A program made the translations under genes and the position numbers. The notes below the pieces were generated by a model. That model ran no database searches, was not told the origin of the DNA, and saw only the letters and a program-made list of their open reading frames with translations. From Firmicutes bacterium UBA4996 (GTDB taxonomy: Bacteria > Bacillota > Limnochordia > Darwinibacteriales > Darwinibacteriaceae), in the NCBI GenBank assembly GCA_002396805.1, contig DGYW01000064.1, positions 16,417 to 22,372 of the forward strand: DNA of 5,956 nucleotides. The letters run 5' to 3'. Shown here in pieces: positions 1 through 5,294 of the stretch (positions are counted from its first letter, which is position 1; every line of letters starts with the position of its first letter).

Positions 1-1475
1 TCTATGATTTTCAGTCGCCGCGACACGAACTTGCCGGTGGCGAATGGAAGTCCGTTACTCCCCAGAATGTTCTGGGATTTAGCGCCCTTGGTTATTTCTT
101 TGGCCAAGCCCTCTATAGAAAGTATAATGTCCCAATTGGTCTCATTCTCACAGCAGTGGGGGGGACTCCTATTGAGGCTTGGATGAGTGAAGAGGTCATC
201 ACAGAGTTGGGGGGCTACGAACACATTTTGAGTCAATGTAGGGACCGCCATTATGTAGAAGCGATCATGAGGGCTGAAAATGAACGGATGAACAATTGGT
301 ACAGTAAACTGGATACGGAAGATGCGGGGTGCAGTGACTGTTATGATCACTCTAGTTGGAACACCTTTTCTGTACCTAACTCTTGGGCCAATACTGCACT
401 AGAGTCGGTTCACGGCTCTGTTTGGTTTCGCAAGAGCATAGACATACCTGTTGAAATGCTCCAGCATGATGCTCTCTTGCGTTTGGGGGCAATCATTGAT
501 GCTGATGAAACCTACGTGAATGGAGTGCTGGTGGGCAAAACCGATTATAAGTATCCGCCACGTAAATATAAGATTCCTCCAGGGGTGTTGCGCCCCGGTA
601 CCAACACGATTACGGTGCGGGTGATTAGTAATCGAGGCGTGGGCGGGTTTGTAACGGGTAAGTCGTATTCCCTACTAGTAGGACCTCATACCTTCGATTT
701 GTCTGGTCCTTGGAAGTATAAGATAGGTGCGATTCTCCCCGCCTTACCCCAACTTACCTTTTTTCATTATAAGCCTACGGGCGTTTATAATGGGATGATT
801 GCGCCTCTAAGCCACTATGCCTTTACAGGTGTCTTATGGTACCAGGGCGAGTCGAACACACATGCACCAGAGCGTTATGAAGAACTTTTTCGAGCCCTAA
901 TTGCTAACTGGCGTCAGACTTGGAATCGGCCAGATTTGCCCTTTTTATTTGTTCAGTTGCCCAACTTTCAGGCTTCATTAGAGCAAACACCTGAGTTAAA
1001 TTGGGCTCTGCTGAGAGAAGCACAGCGGTTGACCTTGGAGCTTCCCAATACGGCTATGGTTGTGACCATTGACGTAGGTGAGGAAAACGATCTGCATCCT
1101 CAGAACAAAAAAGATATTGGCGAACGACTTGCCCTCTGTGCGCGGCAACTAGTTTATGGAGAGCAATTAGTAGCCCAAGGTCCCATGTTCCAGCGAATGG
1201 AGGTGCGGGGGAGAATACTACACTTATTCTTCTCCAATCTGGGCGGGGGACTAGTTGCGAAGGGCGGGCTTCTTAACGGTTTTACAGTCTGCGGCTCCGA
1301 TGAACAGTTCATCCCAGCTGTGGCCGAGCTAGCTGGAGATAGGGTTTTGGTTTGGAGTGATCAGATTGCAGAGCCTCGAGGAGTGAGGTACGCCTGGGCC
1401 GACAATCCCAAAAACTCCAATCTCTATAACCAAGAAGGGCTTCCTGCTTCACCGTTTCAGGCCTTTGTATCTTAA
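1..1475 (+). CDS. Sialate O-acetylesterase (SASA) family carbohydrate esterase, 5' truncated by the window edge
   Basis: This gene is read in the frame of codons starting at base 3, which is open to the left edge; 490 residues are visible. Starting instead at the GTG at 156 would cut through a conserved block, since the residues before it (GFSALGYFFG, then NVPIGLI) are typical of the family and lead directly into GGTPIEAW (residues 53-60). Further family blocks are YNGMIAPL and WYQGESN (279-285). The D-L-H-P motif (Asp363, His365) carries the expected catalytic Asp and His. The nucleophile Ser, normally in an N-terminal GQSNM motif, must lie upstream of the window. Residues about 119-230 form a beta-sandwich, sugar-binding-like insertion (SVWFRKSIDIP, YVNGVLVG), as in roughly 650-residue members. 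The family removes O-acetyl groups from sugars. Next to a sugar importer and a uronate reductase, plant-glycan deacetylation is more likely than sialate, but this is inference. No signal peptide can be judged. Confidence 0.9.
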   Translation, partial: YDFQSPRHELAGGEWKSVTPQNVLGFSALGYFFGQALYRKYNVPIGLILTAVGGTPIEAWMSEEVITELGGYEHILSQCRDRHYVEAIMRAENERMNNWYSKLDTEDAGCSDCYDHSSWNTFSVPNSWANTALESVHGSVWFRKSIDIPVEMLQHDALLRLGAIIDADETYVNGVLVGKTDYKYPPRKYKIPPGVLRPGTNTITVRVISNRGVGGFVTGKSYSLLVGPHTFDLSGPWKYKIGAILPALPQLTFFHYKPTGVYNGMIAPLSHYAFTGVLWYQGESNTHAPERYEELFRALIANWRQTWNRPDLPFLFVQLPNFQASLEQTPELNWALLREAQRLTLELPNTAMVVTIDVGEENDLHPQNKKDIGERLALCARQLVYGEQLVAQGPMFQRMEVRGRILHLFFSNLGGGLVAKGGLLNGFTVCGSDEQFIPAVAELAGDRVLVWSDQIAEPRGVRYAWADNPKNSNLYNQEGLPASPFQAFVS

Positions 1476-1486
1476 AAGAACAAAGG

Positions 1487-1522
1487 AGAAGGGCTACCGA
1501 GCTTGGCAGCCCTTCTTTTCTT
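1487..1522. terminator. Rho-independent terminator, probably bidirectional, between converging genes
   Basis: AGAAGGGCT (1487-1495) pairs perfectly with AGCCCTTCT (1508-1516). Two further CC/GG pairs inside close a small loop around GAGCTT. The + strand continues with TTTCTT, giving a U-rich tail 12 bases after the esterase stop. Read on the minus strand, the stem is followed by a pyrimidine-rich stretch (CCTTTGTTCTTTT), so it can plausibly also end the transporter operon, whose last stop is at 1551. The tail is better on the + strand. Confidence 0.85.
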
Positions 1523-1550
1523 ACCCTGCTAGTAAGAACCAAGGAATTGT

Positions 1551-3158
1551 CTATTCGTAGAACTGGCTATACTTCTCGGCACGTTCGTTAATAATGGCAC
1601 GGCCACCAGAACGGAGATAGTCCTCATAGCCGCGATCCCATACTGAATCGAACTCTTGCGGTTTGGCTACAATCGCTTGGACGAGTAGGTTATTACGTTT
1701 CTCGCTGAGTACGGTACCCATACCTTCCTCAGATTTGATTTCACCTACTTGGATGTTCTTGCCGTAGCGTGCTTCGTTGCTTGTGATGATGTAGGCTGGT
1801 TCGATAAAGCGTTTGTCAACTCCACCATAGTTCAAAGCCACCGATCTGGCGGTCAGGGAAGGCTCCCCTAGATCCAGACCGTTAATTGTTATCGTATAGT
1901 CGATATTTTGTGGCGAGTTCATGATTTTTTCGCCAGTGACAGGTAGCGCCTGAATTGAACCATCTTCTAGGACATTGTGATTTATACCCTCTTCGCCGAT
2001 TTGGAGGAATCTACGGTTCTCTAATTTGGAGATCCAGTCTAAGTACAGTAGCGACGCTAAGGGTTCCTTGTTGCTTGCAGGGAAGAACACCTTGCGGTCG
2101 ATGGGAGCGCTTAGATATTTCCGGTAGATTCCCGCATCGTTCATGAAGGGTTCTACTGCAATAAAGGCTGCATCTTCGCCAACTAGCTTTTGTAAATTAG
2201 CATGGATACCCTCTTGACCATCGCGATAGGGGTAGTCCCAGTTGTGCATGAAAGCGCCCACATAGCCAGCTTTGAGCATATTATCTTCAGTTCGATCGCC
2301 GGCACCGTAAAGAGCAAAGTCTTTCCAAATTAGACCTTCGTTATACCATTCGTTTAGTTTTCGAACGCCCTCTTTATAGTTTGGATAGAGGAAACGCCTG
2401 TCATCAAAACCAAAGACGTATTGATCCCTGTCAGAGAAGTCTTCTGGCACAAATGAGGTTAACAAATGGTCGTTCCGCCAGCCCACATCATAGCTGGTTG
2501 AGTAGGGAACCATCTTGTCCGCATCCTGGCCCAGTAACAGACTGGCGTTATCCCGGAAAGCCCTTAACATGGTCTCAAATTCTTCTAAGGTGGTGGGGGC
2601 AGGGAGGTTAAGTTTCTTTAGCCAATCTTCGCGAACGAAGGTGTTAATCCGCTTGTTCTGAAAGAGAAGTGCCTCAATGGCCCATACAGTGCCCTTATCG
2701 GGATCTTGGCTCCAGTAGATGTTGGTATCACCTAGGAGATTCCACAGATTCGGAAGTAGGTCTTTGTATTGTTCTAAATAGGGAGACAAGTCGGTTACCC
2801 CACCCATATTAGCATAGGTCTGGATAGTGGGATAACTATACGTGACACACACGTCTGGAGCGTCACCAGCGGCCAATAGGTTATTAATGGCTTCGACCTC
2901 GGTCCAACGGGGTACTACTACGAAAGTGACTTCAACGTTGTGATCCCGCAACATGCCTTCTTTGATGAAATCGGTGAAGAAGTTGTCTTCTGGTGGAGAC
3001 CCGCCAGGATTGCTACGGTCGTAGATTTCAACGGTGATCTTTCTGGTCTTGGTGAATCGACCATCGACGATTTCTGGCTCCGCAGCAAACGATACGGCAG
3101 CCATGGCCAACAACAGGAACAACGTGACGCACAGTACAACTAGTCGGTTCCTTTTCAC
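1551..3158 (-). CDS. ytcQ: Extracellular solute-binding protein of a carbohydrate ABC importer (YtcQ/LipO-like)
   Basis: This is the substrate-capturing subunit of the importer whose two permeases lie just upstream. I chose the GTG at 3158 (535 aa) over the GTG at 3200. It has AGAAGGGA 10 bases upstream and gives a compact signal peptide: MKRNR, then a hydrophobic core, then a probable signal peptidase I site near SFA-AEP (residues 23-28). The longer start would put 14 extra polar residues in front and falls inside a palindrome. Family marks are DAPDV (99-103), VREDWLKKLNLPAP (about 175-188) and a C-terminal segment rich in YEDYLRSGG and INERAEKY, typical of long family 1 binding proteins. 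There is no lipobox; the only early Cys (residue 10) is inside the hydrophobic core. The protein would therefore be released into a periplasm or the medium, or held in another way. It is the last gene of the operon, 73 bases after permease 2. The ligand is unknown; an acidic or acetylated oligosaccharide fits the neighbours. The symbol denotes family resemblance. Confidence 0.88.
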   Translation of the reverse strand: MKRNRLVVLCVTLFLLLAMAAVSFAAEPEIVDGRFTKTRKITVEIYDRSNPGGSPPEDNFFTDFIKEGMLRDHNVEVTFVVVPRWTEVEAINNLLAAGDAPDVCVTYSYPTIQTYANMGGVTDLSPYLEQYKDLLPNLWNLLGDTNIYWSQDPDKGTVWAIEALLFQNKRINTFVREDWLKKLNLPAPTTLEEFETMLRAFRDNASLLLGQDADKMVPYSTSYDVGWRNDHLLTSFVPEDFSDRDQYVFGFDDRRFLYPNYKEGVRKLNEWYNEGLIWKDFALYGAGDRTEDNMLKAGYVGAFMHNWDYPYRDGQEGIHANLQKLVGEDAAFIAVEPFMNDAGIYRKYLSAPIDRKVFFPASNKEPLASLLYLDWISKLENRRFLQIGEEGINHNVLEDGSIQALPVTGEKIMNSPQNIDYTITINGLDLGEPSLTARSVALNYGGVDKRFIEPAYIITSNEARYGKNIQVGEIKSEEGMGTVLSEKRNNLLVQAIVAKPQEFDSVWDRGYEDYLRSGGRAIINERAEKYSQFYE

Positions 3159-3168
3159 GGTAAACCAT

Positions 3169-3176
3169 TCCCTTCT
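3169..3176 (-). promoter_or_regulatory. Ribosome binding site that fixes the binding-protein start
   Basis: On the minus strand AGAAGGGA lies 10 bases before the GTG at 3158. The alternative in-frame GTG at 3200 has no purine-rich site at a suitable distance. Its upstream sequence is the first half of a palindrome. Permease 2 uses a very similar site (GGAAGGGA), which supports the choice. Confidence 0.75.
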
Positions 3177-3184
3177 TTTTGTAT

Positions 3185-3216
3185 GTTTTGTTAGAGACAC
3201 GTACGTGTCATAAAAC
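3185..3216. repeat. Perfect 14-bp palindrome with outer arms, between permease and binding-protein genes
   Basis: GACACGTACGTGTC at 3196-3209 equals its own reverse complement. Outside it, GTTTT (3185-3189) and AAAAC (3212-3216) can also pair, across an unequal internal loop of 6 and 2 bases. In the operon transcript this folds into a hairpin with a GUAC loop. No U-run follows on the minus strand, so it is not a normal intrinsic terminator. It may be an RNA stabiliser or processing element giving separate expression of the binding protein, a partial attenuator, or a DNA operator. The palindrome is directly visible; its role is inference. Confidence 0.7.
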
Positions 3217-3231
3217 CTAGTTTAGTGCCAG

Positions 3232-4104
3232 CTAGTCCTTAATGGCCCCTAAGGTAGCGCCGGCAATAAAGTATTTTTGAAGCCACGGGTAGACTAGTAA
3301 AATCGGTACAGTTGCAAACATGACTGTTGCTGCCTGTAGCGTATCAGATAGGCCCGGGGCACTGGCGAACCCTTCTTGTGTGGCCACTTCGATACTTGTA
3401 ATGCTATTAAGGATGTTGTATAGGAGTAATTGGATTGGGTGATATTTTCGATTGTTCATGAACATCAAGGCATCTGAGAACCCGTTCCAGCGCCCTACAG
3501 CGTAAAAAAGGGAGAGGGTGGCAATTACTGGTTTGGAAAGGGGCAGATAGATACTGGTTAAGACCTTAATGGGTCCAGCTCCATCAATCTCTGCGGATTC
3601 ACGTAGACTGTCTGGAATTCCATAAAAGAAGCTCCGCATGATAATCATGTTGAAGACACTCAGGGAGTTTGGAATGATCAAGACTAAGGGATTATTAAGC
3701 AAACCTAGGTCTTTGTAGAGCAGATAGTTTGGAATCGTACCTGCACTAAAGTACATTGTAAAGAGAATCAGTGTATTAAAGAATCGCCTTCCCTTAAGCT
3801 GAGGATAGGTGAGGGGATATGCACATAAAGTTGTCATCACCATGGACATACCTGTACAGATTAGGGTGAGAATTGCAGTCCAACCTAGAGAATAGGTATA
3901 CTTAGAGTCTGTGAGTACCAAACGATAGGCATTCAAGTTCCAGCCTTTGGGCCAGAGCATCACTTCATTACGAATAAGTGCCTCAGATGAACTAAGAGAG
4001 CGAGCCAAAACGTTAAGCATTGGTAGTAAACAGACAATGATCAGTAATACACAAAAAAAGGCAATAACTAAGTCTCCTGCTCTATTGGTCTTCGACTTAA
4101 TCAT
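3232..4104 (-). CDS. ytcP: Carbohydrate ABC transporter permease 2 (MalG/YtcP-like)
   Basis: This is an inner-membrane subunit of the importer, 290 aa, the usual length for this permease class. Six hydrophobic segments are visible at about 11-33, 74-97, 109-130, 138-160, 193-205 and 256-275. The cytoplasmic EAA loop that contacts the ATPase is clear: E169-S-A-E-I-D-G-A-G (169-177), followed by LPLSKP (187-192). The C-terminus QKYFIAGATLGAIKD is characteristic of the YtcP/LplC group. GGAAGGGA lies 8 bases before the ATG. It starts 36 bases after permease 1 ends and precedes the binding-protein gene, so all three are co-transcribed. It should pair with permease 1 as a heterodimer. No ATPase is encoded here, so a shared MsmX-type ATPase from elsewhere is likely (known for this transporter class in Bacillus, inferred here). 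The symbol marks the family, not a proven orthologue. Confidence 0.92.
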   Translation of the reverse strand: MIKSKTNRAGDLVIAFFCVLLIIVCLLPMLNVLARSLSSSEALIRNEVMLWPKGWNLNAYRLVLTDSKYTYSLGWTAILTLICTGMSMVMTTLCAYPLTYPQLKGRRFFNTLILFTMYFSAGTIPNYLLYKDLGLLNNPLVLIIPNSLSVFNMIIMRSFFYGIPDSLRESAEIDGAGPIKVLTSIYLPLSKPVIATLSLFYAVGRWNGFSDALMFMNNRKYHPIQLLLYNILNSITSIEVATQEGFASAPGLSDTLQAATVMFATVPILLVYPWLQKYFIAGATLGAIKD

Positions 4105-4140
4105 GTATGAGATCCCTTCCTTTCATTTCGCCATTTGCTT

Positions 4141-5079
4141 CTACCAGATCCCGCGTTCTCCAAATTTTTTGGCTAGAGCGTTTGCGCCCATGAGGAAAAT
4201 GACACAGACCACTGACTGGAACAGGCCCACCGCAGTAGTTAACGAGAACTGTAGACCACGCACACCGTATCTGTACACGAAGATGGAAATCACGCTAGAT
4301 ACGTTGTTAACCAATGCGTTGCTTAGAGCAAAGGGGCGATCAAAATCGCTGCTTAAGATGTGTCCGAGATTCAAGATTAGCAAAGTAATAATTGTTGGAC
4401 GTAAACCGGGCAAAGTGATGTACCAGATATTTTGGAAACGACCGGCGCCGTCTATGGCGGAGGCCTCATAAAGTTCAGGATTAATGCTCGTTAGTGCAGC
4501 CAAATAGATGATTGTGTTCCAACCCACGTTTCTCCAAACCCCTAAGAAGACATAGGTGGCAACCCAGTATCTCGGATCATTAAGAAAAGGAATGGAACTA
4601 AAACCTATGCGGTGCAAGGCAATATTGACTAGTCCCGTGGAGGGGGCTAAAAGTTGTTTGGCAAGTCCCGAGATAATAATCCAAGACAAAAAATGGGGCA
4701 TATAGGCGACTGACTGGGTAAATCGCTTGAAACGCTTAAACGGAAGTTCGTTTAGTAGTAGCGCCAGAATGATCGGCGCTGGAAAACCAACTACTAAATC
4801 CAGTAAGTTAAGCATTAGAGTATTGCGAAGAGCATAGAGAAAGTCGCGATTGGAAAAAGCCTTAATGAAATACTCAAATCCGCGGTTGTCAGCCCATGGC
4901 ATCTCCCAGGGACTTTTCACAATACTATATTTTTTGAAGGCTATTTGAATATAGGTCATGGGAATGTAGCGAAAGACTATGAAGTAAGTAATGGGCAAAA
5001 TCAGCATTAAATACAAGGTCCAATACTTGCGTAAGTAGTTGATCGTCGATCTGTGTTTTTCGGAAAAGGCTTTGACCAT
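4141..5079 (-). CDS. lplB: Carbohydrate ABC transporter permease 1 (MalF/LplB-like)
   Basis: This is the first gene of the importer operon, 312 aa, normal for LplB-type polysaccharide and oligosaccharide permeases. Hydrophobic segments lie at about 19-40, 84-108, 124-144, 172-196, 229-246 and 280-300. The first is preceded by a positively charged cytoplasmic N-terminus. The EAA motif reads E205-A-S-A-I-D-G-A-G (205-213), then ITLPGLRP (221-228), the ATPase-docking loop. AFKKYS near residues 47-52 and the SVAYMPHFLSW block (123-133) are typical of LplB relatives. The ATG at 5079 has GGAGG 9 bases upstream (5093-5089), and a strong promoter lies about 45 bases ahead. The leader hairpin described separately overlaps the edge of this ribosome site. 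Substrate specificity cannot be read from the sequence; neighbours suggest a plant-derived, uronate-bearing oligosaccharide. Confidence 0.92.
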   Translation of the reverse strand: MVKAFSEKHRSTINYLRKYWTLYLMLILPITYFIVFRYIPMTYIQIAFKKYSIVKSPWEMPWADNRGFEYFIKAFSNRDFLYALRNTLMLNLLDLVVGFPAPIILALLLNELPFKRFKRFTQSVAYMPHFLSWIIISGLAKQLLAPSTGLVNIALHRIGFSSIPFLNDPRYWVATYVFLGVWRNVGWNTIIYLAALTSINPELYEASAIDGAGRFQNIWYITLPGLRPTIITLLILNLGHILSSDFDRPFALSNALVNNVSSVISIFVYRYGVRGLQFSLTTAVGLFQSVVCVIFLMGANALAKKFGERGIW

Positions 5080-5088
5080 AAACGTTTA
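5079..5088. repeat. 10-bp palindrome TAAACGTTTA at the permease 1 start codon
   Basis: TAAACGTTTA is its own reverse complement. It occupies the spacer between the ribosome site and the ATG of permease 1, sharing one base with the start codon. The central CG with A/T-rich arms resembles cores of LacI-family operators, but a 10-bp palindrome can arise by chance and its position over the start is not typical. Treat it as a weak operator candidate. Confidence 0.3.
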
Positions 5089-5091
5089 CCT

Positions 5092-5116
5092 CCATTGGTA
5101 GCAGACACTACCATGG
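5092..5116 (-). promoter_or_regulatory. Leader hairpin or operator upstream of the transporter operon
   Basis: In the minus-strand transcript CCATGGTAG (5116-5108) pairs with CTACC-A-ATGG (5101-5092). This gives nine base pairs with one bulged A around the loop TGTCTG. The outer two G bases of the right arm are the first two of the GGAGG ribosome site of permease 1, so folding would partly hide that site. The stretch starts about 7 bases after the predicted transcription start, so as DNA it could instead be a repressor operator placed just downstream of the promoter. Its left half includes a perfect TACCATGGTA palindrome (5109-5118). Which of these it is cannot be told from sequence. Confidence 0.5.
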
Positions 5117-5128
5117 TAATATACTTTT

Positions 5129-5157
5129 ATGATATATTATCTTTTAAAAAGAGTCAA
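5129..5157 (-). promoter_or_regulatory. Sigma-A type promoter of the transporter operon
   Basis: On the minus strand TTGACT (5157-5152) and TATCAT (5134-5129) are separated by exactly 17 bases. Each hexamer matches the vegetative consensus at 5 of 6 positions. The spacer is very A/T rich. The predicted start of transcription is near 5122, leaving a leader of about 43 bases before the permease 1 ATG. Confidence 0.8.
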
Positions 5158-5294
5158 CCACATTTTTTACGGGAAAGAGTGATAATTTACTATGATGAAA
5201 CAAATTTCAATGGAATGGGCTAGGCAGGATTTTCAACAGCGATCGAGAACGACTGGCTCAAGAAAATCTTGCACCTAAGAAAGGGAGTTCTTAC
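5158..5294 (+). promoter_or_regulatory. Upstream leader and promoter region of the reductase gene, no clear promoter
   Basis: This stretch separates the divergent transporter promoter from the reductase. The best + strand promoter candidate is TTTACG (5166-5171) with TATGAT (5191-5196), but the 19-base spacer and poor -35 make it weak. In the leader, AGGATTTTC (5226-5234) can pair with GAAAATCTT (5262-5270), including one G-U pair, around a 27-base loop. Inside it CAAGA-AAA-TCTTG forms a competing small hairpin. The two folds exclude each other. A clear ribosome site, AGGGAG (5282-5287), ends the region 7 bases before the ATG at 5295. The structures may be chance. Confidence 0.35.
5192..5278 (+). 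CDS. Possible 28-residue leader peptide upstream of the reductase
   Basis: An ATG-ATG start opens a short frame (MMKQISMEWARQ and so on, ending KSCT) that stops 16 bases before the reductase start, immediately before its ribosome site. No good ribosome site precedes it: the purine-rich GGGAAAGAG lies too far upstream. I recognise no family. The sequence is polar and rich in Arg, Ser and Gln, without a hydrophobic stretch. It may be a coupling or leader peptide, or simply a chance frame in the untranslated leader, and the latter is more likely. Confidence 0.15.
   Translation: MMKQISMEWARQDFQQRSRTTGSRKSCT

Noticed and set aside
4..186. A 60-codon + strand frame at the left edge
   Set aside because: It overlaps the esterase frame, which encodes conserved family residues in the same stretch; this is a shadow frame.
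1309..1542. A 77-codon minus-strand frame over the esterase end and the terminator
   Set aside because: It runs through the terminator hairpin and is antisense to conserved esterase sequence; this is a shadow frame.
3159..3200. An extended start (GTG at 3200) for the binding protein
   Set aside because: It lacks a ribosome site, begins inside the 14-bp palindrome, and adds a polar extension ahead of an otherwise normal signal peptide.
3947..4471. A 174-codon + strand frame opposite the two permease genes
   Set aside because: It is antisense to both well-supported permeases and the gap between them, resembles no family, and has no ribosome site or promoter that I can see.
5080..5294. A catabolite-repression (cre) site near either start
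   Set aside because: I looked for a cre-like TG..A.CG..........CA pattern and found no convincing match; TAAACGTTTA only shares the central CG.
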